Shown piece after piece: positions 19,694 to 26,698 of a DNA stretch of 64,000 bases. This stretch comes from Trichomonas vaginalis G3 (Eukaryota > Parabasalia > Trichomonadida > Trichomonadidae): the NCBI RefSeq assembly GCF_026262505.1, contig NC_067208.1, positions 4,101,962 to 4,165,961 of the forward strand. Reading direction: 5' to 3'. Position 1 is the stretch's first letter, and each line of letters opens with the position of its first letter. A program made the translations under genes and the position numbers. The notes under the pieces were generated by a model. It saw only the letters and a program-made list of their open reading frames with translations, was not told the DNA's origin and ran no database searches.

Positions 19694-20203
19694 ATGTCTG
19701 AACATCATATAAAGTTCTTTAAGATCCAACAGTTTGTAGATGAAGTGAAGAAGCAAAATAAAACAGCAAAGAGACTACTTATATGCTTACCACAAACATT
19801 ATGTCAAGGAAAGTATGGTTATAGTGCAAGTCCGATCATGATCTTTGTCGATAAGCAGAAATACACAAATGAAGGTTTAGCTAATTTACTCAAGTTTGAA
19901 AAGATAGCTATAAACATTCCTGACCATTTCTCAGCGAGAATAAACCTTGACAAGACTAAAAGTTATTGTTTATATGTAGATCTCACGAAATCAACAAAGA
20001 GTAAAGACAAAGAATATAACCCAGTTGAACTTAAGACAATGGGTAAGAACTTACTCAAAGCTGCTATCAAACCTGTCGAAGAGATCGACATTGAGGATGA
20101 AGCAGAAGAAATAGATGTAGATCCTGATGTTATAAACGATAAAGTTTATTTTTGGAGGAAGATGGTGTCAGACCCTTTAATCTGGTATGCTTGTTCTAGG
20201 TAA
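19694..20203 (+). CDS. unknown Polinton protein, 169 residues
   Basis: Begins MSEHHIKFFKIQQFVDEVKK directly after GGTATATAAAG. The middle is mixed alpha/beta (RLLICLPQTLC, YCLYVDLTKS) and an acidic stretch (EEIDIEDEAEEIDVDPD) precedes the end. No recognised domain. The end overlaps the 3' end of the convergent gene at 20146-20457 by about 58 bp. The surrounding DNA is GATC-dense. Confidence 0.55.
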   Translation: MSEHHIKFFKIQQFVDEVKKQNKTAKRLLICLPQTLCQGKYGYSASPIMIFVDKQKYTNEGLANLLKFEKIAINIPDHFSARINLDKTKSYCLYVDLTKSTKSKDKEYNPVELKTMGKNLLKAAIKPVEEIDIEDEAEEIDVDPDVINDKVYFWRKMVSDPLIWYACSR

Positions 20204-20457
20204 TTGCAGAAACCTAGAAAGATTGGTATTGGTCTGAGTTTCATATCTGTTCTCTCATCTCTCCATTGAAGCAAGTAAATTTTCATGAAGAGTTCGTCTG
20301 GATTCTCAGGTTTTGGTACACACTGATCGAAGATCTGTATGACCTCTTCATGACCGTACTCCCTATGGTCAGACATGAGTGTTAAGAAGAACTTTTGCAT
20401 CTTCGGACCAGGTTTAGCATCTATGCAACGAGTGGGTCTCATTGACATTTTTGTCAC
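20146..20457 (-). CDS. unknown Polinton protein, about 100 residues
   Basis: Begins MTKMSMRPTRCIDAKPGPKM; the second Met (MSMRPTRCID) is an alternative start. It contains EVIQIFDQCVPKPENPDELF and MKIYLLQWRDERTDMKLRP. There is no signal peptide or membrane segment, and the family is unknown. It diverges from the gene at 20472 with about 14 bp between start codons, again a very tight divergent pair. Confidence 0.5.
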   Translation of the reverse strand: MTKMSMRPTRCIDAKPGPKMQKFFLTLMSDHREYGHEEVIQIFDQCVPKPENPDELFMKIYLLQWRDERTDMKLRPIPIFLGFCNYLEQAYQIKGSDTIFLQK

Positions 20458-20471
20458 TTTTATTTGGTCGA

Positions 20472-20678
20472 ATGGAAGGATTCGAGTTCATGCCACTTGA
20501 CAGCAAAGAAGGTGCAGAAGAGGTTGTTGTTGCTGCATTCTATGCGAGCTCACACGTTGACGCATTCCGAACTTACCAGGATGACCTCGAAAAAGAAGGT
20601 CGAAAGCTTGGAAAGATCCAAATGTTGCTTGAGTTCTTCCGTGGAAACCTTGCACAGAAGTATGAGAAGAAAGAATAA
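20472..20678 (+). CDS. small helical Polinton protein, 68 residues
   Basis: Begins MEGFEFMPLDSKEGAEEVVV and continues as a charged helix (RTYQDDLEKEGRKLGKIQML) to a Lys/Glu tail. The ATG at 20472 is chosen over the upstream in-frame one at 20442, which lies inside the divergent gene. Function unknown. Confidence 0.5.
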   Translation: MEGFEFMPLDSKEGAEEVVVAAFYASSHVDAFRTYQDDLEKEGRKLGKIQMLLEFFRGNLAQKYEKKE

Positions 20679-20735
20679 ACAACTAATTATTACTGAGCTT
20701 AGCTCATAAATGTAAGTTTTTACTCTGATCAGATC

Positions 20736-21242
20736 TTAGATCTCGTCGGGACAAGCGGAAAGGATAAAGTCCATGAGCTGGACTTTTGTCTTAGTGAGCG
20801 GTACTGCGGTCATGAGTAGTTCGCGCTTGTTTGAGCCACTTGGAACGCGACCCTTCCAATTCCTCATAGATCTCAAGGCAGAGATCGTGAAGAACTCAAG
20901 GACAAAGAGTCTTTGAGACTTGGTAAGGAATCCCTCATCATCTCTTTCATCCTGGAGGGTCTTTGTGGATGCAGTGGACTTGATCTCGTCTTCCTCGATC
21001 GGATCATTCTCATAATCTTCATCACCCTTCTTCCTAAACGTCATCTGCTCTCTCTTGTAGTCGTTCCTGAGAGCATTGAGTCCAGCTTCAAGATCTTGTG
21101 AGTTCTTTGCAGGTTTATTGAAAGTTTTCTTTTCCTGCATTTGCTGTATAAGCTGGGTTTGCTGTTGCATCATCTGCATCATCATTGCCATCATATCTAG
21201 TGTTGGTGATGCTGGAGCTGGTGTTGTACCATCTTGGGACAT
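20736..21242 (-). CDS. Met/Gln-rich Polinton protein, 168 residues
   Basis: The start is taken at 21242 (MSQDGTTPAPASPTLDMMAM). The frame stays open upstream only because it runs through a minisatellite. The protein has a striking Met/Gln segment (MMAMMMQMMQQQTQLIQQMQ), a charged acidic middle (DEDYENDPIEEDE) and a hydrophobic C-terminal helix set. No known family. It faces the gene at 21642 across the 15-bp repeat array, which therefore occupies their shared promoter region. Confidence 0.55.
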   Translation of the reverse strand: MSQDGTTPAPASPTLDMMAMMMQMMQQQTQLIQQMQEKKTFNKPAKNSQDLEAGLNALRNDYKREQMTFRKKGDEDYENDPIEEDEIKSTASTKTLQDERDDEGFLTKSQRLFVLEFFTISALRSMRNWKGRVPSGSNKRELLMTAVPLTKTKVQLMDFILSACPDEI

Positions 21243-21254
21243 TCGGTCGTCGGT

Positions 21255-21640
21255 TATGTCTTTACAAAAGACTGCTTTACAAAAGACAGCTTTACAAAAG
21301 ACAGCTTTACAAAAGACAGCTTTACAAAAGACAGCTTTACAAAAGACTGCTTTACAAAAGACAGCTTTACAAAAGACAGCTTTACAAAAGACAGCTTTAC
21401 AAAAGACAGCTTTACAAAAGACTGCTTTACAAAAGCATTTTCTCACAAAATTGAATACTTTTGCTTTACAAAAGACGTCTTGACAAAAGATTGCTTTACA
21501 AAAGTCTGCTTTACAAAAGACGTCTTGACAAAAGATTGCTTTACAAAAGTCTGCTTTACAAAAGATTGCTTTACAAAAGATTGCTTTACAAAAGTCTGCT
21601 TTACAAAAGACAGCTTTACAAAAGATTGCTTTACAAAAGC
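21255..21640. repeat. 15-bp minisatellite, about 25 units
   Basis: The unit is TTTACAAAAGACAGC, with variants ending GACTGC, GATTGC, GTCTGC and GACGTC. Near-perfect units run from 21261 to about 21430, then a short divergent spacer, then more varied units to 21640. Because the unit is 15 bp and stop-free in several frames, long repetitive frames appear on both strands. I treat these as artefacts. The array separates two divergent genes, so changes in copy number would change promoter spacing. Confidence 0.9.
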
Positions 21641-21641
21641 C

Positions 21642-22040
21642 ATGACTGATCTTCATCCAATTTGTTTAATCGAACTTAATGAAGTAATTTCTGCATATCT
21701 CCTGCATGTATTTGGAAACGAGAGGATAAGACAACTCACCAAGGTTTCCAGACGCCAGATCCAAAGACTTGAATCAACTGCAGGAGTAATCCTAAGCTTT
21801 GAAGAAGGATTAACCAATAAGAAAGATGTCATTGACTCCAAGCGTGAAAGCCTTGCTGCTTTCTTACGCAAACACCCATGGGTCGATGTTGATCTCCAAA
21901 CTCCTTACCAAGGACTCGTTGAAACCTTCACGACCTACAGACAGCTCCTTGACAGACCTGAGCAGAACCTTCTGGTCGAACGTGATGGCACATTAAGCCC
22001 TACAGACGAGTCAATCCAGAGAGAAGAAGCTCAAGAGTAA
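21642..22040 (+). CDS. unknown Polinton protein, 132 residues
   Basis: The start is taken at the first ATG after the minisatellite (MTDLHPICLIELNEVISAYL). The protein is helical with a basic central part (TKVSRRQIQRLESTAGV) and a polar C-terminus (SPTDESIQREEAQE). No recognised domain. It is followed 36 bp later by another gene on the same strand. Confidence 0.55.
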   Translation: MTDLHPICLIELNEVISAYLLHVFGNERIRQLTKVSRRQIQRLESTAGVILSFEEGLTNKKDVIDSKRESLAAFLRKHPWVDVDLQTPYQGLVETFTTYRQLLDRPEQNLLVERDGTLSPTDESIQREEAQE

Positions 22041-22076
22041 AAATCTGACATTTATACTTTACATGACATTTTTTTC

Positions 22077-22652
22077 ATGAGTGTTCACGTTAAGATCAAT
22101 GATGAAAACATGACTTCATGGGAAGATATCATTGATGACATAGAGAATGACCTTGATGAAAACATGATGGGAGCTCAAACGTCAGTTAAGGTCAAACTTG
22201 GTGAAGTTCAAGAAAAGATCTCCGAGATCAATGCAAAAATATCTGCTCTTACAGAGGTTGACGTTTATTACAGAAGCTTGGAGAGAACTTTAAGCAAACT
22301 TGAACGTCAGAACCAAAGTCTCATAGTTGTGCTCCAGAAACTCAGTCTCATGCGTAAAGCATATAATGACTACCTACATGTAAGAGACTTACCTTCTTAT
22401 TCTACTCCAGATCTCGACTTTTCCGATATAAGTCCAATCCTTATTGATACAACACTTACGATAGCAGGGATGCTTCCTACATATCCAGAATATGATAACT
22501 TACCTCAGCTCTTCGAGTATCTCAAGAAAAAGTTCATGATCTTATTATGCGAGACCATGAAAAGACGTCAAAATACCAGAACAGAACGAGAACAGAGCTT
22601 ACTAATAGACTTATTATATAATACTAAAGAAATAAAGGAGTTTTTATTCTAA
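22077..22652 (+). CDS. coiled-coil Polinton protein, 191 residues
   Basis: Begins MSVHVKINDENMTSWEDIID. An acidic N-terminus leads into a heptad-like coiled coil (VKVKLGEVQEKISEINAKIS to LSKLERQNQSLIVVLQKLS) and then a helical C-terminal half. No enzyme motif. The stop overlaps the end of the convergent gene at 22644. A structural or scaffold role is possible but unproven. Confidence 0.55.
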   Translation: MSVHVKINDENMTSWEDIIDDIENDLDENMMGAQTSVKVKLGEVQEKISEINAKISALTEVDVYYRSLERTLSKLERQNQSLIVVLQKLSLMRKAYNDYLHVRDLPSYSTPDLDFSDISPILIDTTLTIAGMLPTYPEYDNLPQLFEYLKKKFMILLCETMKRRQNTRTEREQSLLIDLLYNTKEIKEFLF

Positions 22653-22949
22653 CTTTGGTATTTTTGGGAAGAACTGATCTGGATCATATTTGTCAACCAC
22701 AGGTTTTGGTATCAAAAGTCTCTCTGGTTCTTGGACGGCTGGTACTGGAAATGGTTCCTTTGGTTTCCTAGCTTTTGGGAGATCTAAAAATTTTCTTGGT
22801 CTCTTTCTTTTGTGTAAGTGTTGTCCATTTTTATCGACAACGAATGTGAGCTTTCCGTCGTCAAAGATGAATGTCGTCGCTTCTTCAGTTCCCTCATCAA
22901 CTATTATCTTCTTGATCTTTCTCTTCTCCATTAACAGAAAAAGTGACAT
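22644..22949 (-). CDS. basic proline-rich Polinton protein, about 100 residues
   Basis: Begins MSLFLLMEKRKIKKIIVDEG; a start at the internal Met (MEKRKIKK) is equally possible. A beta-like FIFDDGKLTFVVDKNGQHL leads into a basic segment HKRKRPRKFLDLPKARKPKE and a Pro-rich tail. The middle could bind nucleic acid. No known family. It overlaps the convergent gene at its 3' end by 9 bp. Confidence 0.5.
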   Translation of the reverse strand: MSLFLLMEKRKIKKIIVDEGTEEATTFIFDDGKLTFVVDKNGQHLHKRKRPRKFLDLPKARKPKEPFPVPAVQEPERLLIPKPVVDKYDPDQFFPKIPKLE

Positions 22950-23049
22950 ATATTACTTCATTATTTTTCTGAGTGTTAGGATTAATTAAACCTCTATCTA
23001 TAACATGCTTTCTCATAGAAATTCTCTCCATATCTTTTTGTCAATATCT

Positions 23050-23736
23050 CTAAAGTTCTTCTGTATAAGATTTATCACTACTGAAGTAAATAGATGGATA
23101 ATTAAGGACATCAAAGGTTTCTACAGTATCTTTAAGAGTCCATTCATCTCCATACTGTATAGAATAAGTATGGAAGTATGGAGGATCACATATAAAGAAA
23201 ACATTGGGAAGATCTTTATACTCATTGAAGAGTATTCTCCAATCTTTATGAACAATAGTTAAACCTTCAAGATAGTCATCTATGTTTTCACCAAATAAGT
23301 TAGTATATCTGAGGTATAACACTTTCTTCATTAATGTGTCAAGATCATAGTATTTGTATGCTCCAGAATAGAGAAGACGTGAACATAATGTATCCCAGTC
23401 TATGTATGGAGCTTTACTTATAACTTCTCTGACGATCTCTTTCTGATCAGTAGGAATTTTCTCATCTGGCTTAACATTTATTCTCTCCTTAAGTTCCTTA
23501 AGTATTTCATTCGTGTCATGAATGTGTTTCAGTCTATCAACGTAGTTATCATAGTCGTTAGCTATGATCGTTGCTTTTGGGAACATAATATGCAACAGAT
23601 GAGAGATATAGAGAGAACCACCAAAGAGGTCAACGAAGACATAATCCCCTTTGATGTCTTTGAGTATGTCGATAAGATCTTTCCTGATCTTCGACTTATT
23701 ACCTATGAAAGGTAAAGGAGGTTTGGTAAAAATCAT
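23050..23736 (-). CDS. Dam-type (D12 class) DNA adenine-N6 methyltransferase
   Basis: This 228-residue protein has the order of motifs of Dam-like enzymes. PPLPFIGNKSKIRKDL (residues 6-21) is the SAM-binding motif X in the PF-x-G-x-K form. VFVDLFGGS (33-41) is motif I. ANDYDNYV follows as motif II, and ICDPPYF (182-188) is the catalytic DPPY motif IV. It would transfer a methyl group to adenine in DNA; GATC is the classical Dam target. T. vaginalis is known to carry 6-methyladenine and Dam-like genes, so the element may mark or disguise its DNA. The start follows CCATATAA. It is a likely acquisition from a prokaryotic or phage source. Confidence 0.88.
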   Translation of the reverse strand: MIFTKPPLPFIGNKSKIRKDLIDILKDIKGDYVFVDLFGGSLYISHLLHIMFPKATIIANDYDNYVDRLKHIHDTNEILKELKERINVKPDEKIPTDQKEIVREVISKAPYIDWDTLCSRLLYSGAYKYYDLDTLMKKVLYLRYTNLFGENIDDYLEGLTIVHKDWRILFNEYKDLPNVFFICDPPYFHTYSIQYGDEWTLKDTVETFDVLNYPSIYFSSDKSYTEEL

Positions 23737-23760
23737 TTATATGGTAATAAAAATAAGTGT

Positions 23761-23931
23761 TTACTTGAGACAATAACCTCTGTTGAGTTTGTAGAACAAG
23801 ATCAGAAGTACGATCAAGTTCAAAACAACACAAATGGCTAGGATTGCGTTACCAACAATCTTTGTCTTTTCCCAGCAAGACTTCTTCTTTGGTTCATGTG
23901 CTGCTTCGACATCACTGTATGGCTCGGACAT
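23761..23931 (-). CDS. small single-pass membrane protein, 56 residues
   Basis: The start is taken at the internal Met (MSEPYSDVEAAHEPKKKSC), because the upstream one would run into the facing gene. A soluble, charged N-terminus leads to one strong membrane segment (VGNAILAICVVLNLIVLLIL) and a short basic tail. Small membrane proteins are common in Polinton-like viruses and can sit in an internal membrane or aid entry or exit. The role here is unknown. Confidence 0.5.
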   Translation of the reverse strand: MSEPYSDVEAAHEPKKKSCWEKTKIVGNAILAICVVLNLIVLLILFYKLNRGYCLK

Positions 23932-23947
23932 TAACTTAAAAAGTGTC

Positions 23948-24339
23948 ATGACCACTTCATTTTTGATGAAGTCAACAGCTTATGTCCACTTCCTCCCACA
24001 AGCACTTGAGGACAAGAGAAGGTCATCATTGAATACCTTCAAGCCACTGAGAAGCTCCAAAAGCTTCAAGATCTCCGCGAAGAGTTCAAGTCCCGCTTGA
24101 AACAGGAGAACTTACTGCAGGAATACATGCTCATTTTGTACCCATTACTAGATGGCTCCCATTTACCATCAGAGTACACTGCAGCTCTTGATGCACTCAA
24201 AGATCTTCGCGATCACCGTCCGATCGGTAAAGAAGCCTTCGAGCTCACCATTGAGCAAGCCATCCTCGCCAAGTACAATGCAAAGAAGCGGATGCTCGAA
24301 GCTCTTGATAAGATCAAGGAGTACGTCGAAACGTTCTAA
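23948..24339 (+). pseudogene. helical Polinton protein region, partial or broken
   Basis: The readable C-terminal part (24097-24339) is a charged helical protein with NLLQEYMLILYPLLDGSHLP and AILAKYNAKKRMLEALDKIK. The region starts 16 bp from the facing gene at 23931, like other divergent pairs of this element. It appears broken about once. Family unknown. Confidence 0.4.
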
Positions 24340-24447
24340 AATAATTACTTGAGTAAACAATAAGTTTTATTGAGTAAGTCTTGAAACATTTGTGCTTTTG
24401 TTCTTGTTTGAACAACCATATTTAACATTAGATAAAAAATTTTTTGG

Positions 24448-25029
24448 TTAAACAATAACATACTTAAGACATAAATTATACCTACTTATTAACTCAGTAT
24501 ATTGTGCATTATATGCATACTTAAACTCTTGAGCAATATTGTTCTCATCAATGATTCTGATCTGAGCTATTTTTGAGAAAGGTGGTGGAATACCACAACA
24601 TGTGATGTCTGGGTCCAGTAGGTCTATTTCACACTTGAACCCAGTCATTCTGTGAACAACTTCTTCCAAGTCTGGCTTAGGTAGTAAGATCTGATCTTTG
24701 CTCACTAAGTTAGAAAAGAGCTCTTTGTCTTGGTCTAGAAGTATCTTCTGGTATATACTAAGTAAATACTCTTCTACACCAATCCTCGATGAAGTCTCCA
24801 CAGATCTCGATGAGGTCAGGTTGGAAGTTAATGGACTTAAAGGAGGAGGATACATTGGTGCTTCTGAGTTCGTAGTTGTTTCCTCTTTTTTTATCTCTGT
24901 TGGAGCATCACTTACTGTACCAGATGGATAGTTCTTTATCACAATGTTATTAGTTGTTCTTGAATCAACATTGCTTGTTGGTTCAATTGGAAGATTAGCT
25001 GCACCATAAAGAATTGACTTCGATCTCAT
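24448..25029 (-). CDS. two-part Polinton protein with ILLP...CCG domain
   Basis: A 193-residue protein. The first ~75 residues are disordered and Ser/Thr/Pro-rich (EAPMYPPPLSPLTSNLTSSR). The remainder is a compact domain with QILLPKPDLEEVVHRMTGF, DPDITCCGIPPPFSKIAQI and NAQYTELISRYNLCLKYVIV. Family B encodes the same domain alone at 48569-48910 (LIILPYES, DEVSCCGTVAK) with a separate disordered gene next to it, so the two halves are fused here or split there. It starts 35 bp from the divergent gene at 25065. Function unknown, but conservation across both elements suggests a core role. Confidence 0.6.
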   Translation of the reverse strand: MRSKSILYGAANLPIEPTSNVDSRTTNNIVIKNYPSGTVSDAPTEIKKEETTTNSEAPMYPPPLSPLTSNLTSSRSVETSSRIGVEEYLLSIYQKILLDQDKELFSNLVSKDQILLPKPDLEEVVHRMTGFKCEIDLLDPDITCCGIPPPFSKIAQIRIIDENNIAQEFKYAYNAQYTELISRYNLCLKYVIV

Positions 25030-25064
25030 TTGTTATGAGTAAAAATTGTTTTATTCTCATATAA

Positions 25065-25418
25065 ATGACGAACATTAACCCAGAGAACAACACAGAATAT
25101 ACTGCAACAGGAGTTGTTTACAATGATCTAGATCAGATCGTCCAACTCAAAGCCCCAAGAGGAAGGAATTTAATAAGACAACCTCCACCAAAGATATATG
25201 TTGATGATGGTAGTAATGGGTTCAACTTAGTGTATCATTACTCATATCCTCAATATGCAAAAATTGGGTCTACCCCAAACGTGACAAACCATTATATGAA
25301 CCTTTATGATGAAGCAAGGTTTCATGCACCAACGAAGAAAGAACCTGATGCATCAAGATTACATGAATTCGCAGACCATGATGGTTATAGCGATTACTCA
25401 ATGCCTGTAAGACTTTAA
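25065..25418 (+). CDS. unknown Polinton protein upstream of the integrase
   Basis: A 117-residue protein beginning MTNINPENNTEYTATGVVYN, directly after CTCATATAA. It is polar with many Tyr and Pro, ending ADHDGYSDYSMPVRL. It stops 13 bp before the integrase start, so they are probably co-expressed. No known domain. It may be related to the N-terminal region preceding other integrases, but I cannot show that. Confidence 0.5.
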   Translation: MTNINPENNTEYTATGVVYNDLDQIVQLKAPRGRNLIRQPPPKIYVDDGSNGFNLVYHYSYPQYAKIGSTPNVTNHYMNLYDEARFHAPTKKEPDASRLHEFADHDGYSDYSMPVRL

Positions 25419-25431
25419 CGTTAATAAAAAA

Positions 25432-26499
25432 ATGACTGTTGGTAAACAAGAAAAAACTTTAATACAAGAGGATTTGATGCTACCAATATATTCAACTGAT
25501 ATGGGAGCTTATCAATTCGATACATTTGAGAATCCTGGTGGAACACCACCATATTTTCTTTTGTTCATCAATGTAAACAGTAGAAAAGGTTATGCGTTCC
25601 CAATGAGTGAAAAGAACTCAAACAATGTTCTAAGTGCAATGCAGAAGTTCATTTCACAAGCTACAGGTGAAATGAAGCCTACAATACTTACTAGTGATGA
25701 AGACCCAGCTTATACGACACAAAATGTTCGAGATCTGTTGGTCAGTCATAACATTGAGCACATGACGACACAGAAATACAATCATAACATACTAGGTATT
25801 ATTAATAGGTTCTGTAGAACTATTAGAACTATGTTACATATGAAGTTAAACCTCAAAGAAGGTGATAAAACACCACCTTTCACTGCAGATACAATGAGAC
25901 AAATTATTAATGACTACAACACTGAATATCATTCAAGCACACAACAAAAGCCTGATGATTTCACAGAAAAGGATAATGAGGAATATATAAAGAAGCAAAG
26001 ATTGAAAGAAGAGTATGTCAGAAAAAATAACCTTTATAACTTAAGACCTGGTCAAAAAGTTCAAGTCATAGTTGAACCAAGAACATGGGGTAAAGGTAAC
26101 CAACAAAGAAGACATCTTGATCCTTCTTATTATACAGTTGATTCAGTTGATACAAGTGCATACTTGTTAAGAGCAAAAGATGGAAGTGTTGCAAGATATC
26201 CACGTTATCAGATATGGACAAAAATAGAGCATGGATTAAAGCAAGGAGAAACTTTAGATCAAGGAAGACACGGTGCTGTTAAAAGTATTGATGGTCATGA
26301 ACTTGTCGGTAATGATGTAAAGTATGATGTTACGTTTGAGAACGAAAATACAGGAAAAGTGACAGGTAGAGGTATGCGTGAAGGTAATCCAAACAGGTTG
26401 TCACAAATGGAAGTACAGTATTGGAGGAAAAATATTAATGAAGGTCATGTTAAAGATATGCCTAGTTTTCTTGAGAAGTATCGTGGGTTTCGAGTTTAG
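25432..26499 (+). CDS. int: retrovirus-like (DDE-type) Polinton integrase
   Basis: This 355-residue protein has an RNase H-fold integrase core. It runs LPIYSTDMGAYQFDTF, YFLLFINVNSRKGYAFPM, TILTSDEDPAYTTQNVRDLL and NHNILGIINRFCRTIRTMLH, the standard order of catalytic-core blocks. The C-terminal part has an SH3-like DNA-binding segment (RPGQKVQVIVEPRTWG through SVARYPRYQIW). After that comes a short chromo-like unit (DVKYDVTFENENTGK to QMEVQYWRK). The enzyme inserts the linear element and normally makes 6-bp target duplications. Confidence 0.9.
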   Translation: MTVGKQEKTLIQEDLMLPIYSTDMGAYQFDTFENPGGTPPYFLLFINVNSRKGYAFPMSEKNSNNVLSAMQKFISQATGEMKPTILTSDEDPAYTTQNVRDLLVSHNIEHMTTQKYNHNILGIINRFCRTIRTMLHMKLNLKEGDKTPPFTADTMRQIINDYNTEYHSSTQQKPDDFTEKDNEEYIKKQRLKEEYVRKNNLYNLRPGQKVQVIVEPRTWGKGNQQRRHLDPSYYTVDSVDTSAYLLRAKDGSVARYPRYQIWTKIEHGLKQGETLDQGRHGAVKSIDGHELVGNDVKYDVTFENENTGKVTGRGMREGNPNRLSQMEVQYWRKNINEGHVKDMPSFLEKYRGFRV

Positions 26500-26698
26500 C
26501 TTGTAAGTCCTTTATTTTTGTTTCATACAATGAGATCTTCCTTCTGATCTGTTCATCATTGAGAGGTTGCTTGACTTTACGGAACTGTACACGTCCGTCT
26601 TTCATTGTATGTACATAATATCCATCAGGAACCTTACCATCTTTTATATATTCAGTTAACCACTTTTGTTTAGTTGATGCTTTAATGACTTGACTCAT
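26462..26698 (-). CDS. small Polinton protein with YYV-MK-G-VQ-RK motif
   Basis: A 78-residue protein beginning MSQVIKASTKQKWLTEYIKD. It contains YYVHTMKDGRVQFRKVKQPL followed by a coiled-coil tail (RKISLYETKIKDLQAKLE). The motif is a paralogue of that in 11482-11931. It overlaps the integrase 3' end by 38 bp and its start overlaps the stop of the next structural region by 4 bp. Function unknown. Confidence 0.55.
   Translation of the reverse strand: MSQVIKASTKQKWLTEYIKDGKVPDGYYVHTMKDGRVQFRKVKQPLNDEQIRRKISLYETKIKDLQAKLETHDTSQEN

Noticed and set aside
21234-21656. Long Cys/Lys/Phe-repeat frames on both strands
   Set aside because: They are products of a stop-free 15-bp minisatellite; the real genes begin at 21242 (minus) and 21642 (plus).
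25432-26499. LTR retrotransposon integrase
   Set aside because: No reverse transcriptase, gag or LTRs are nearby; the TIRs, polymerase B and capsid genes define a Polinton.
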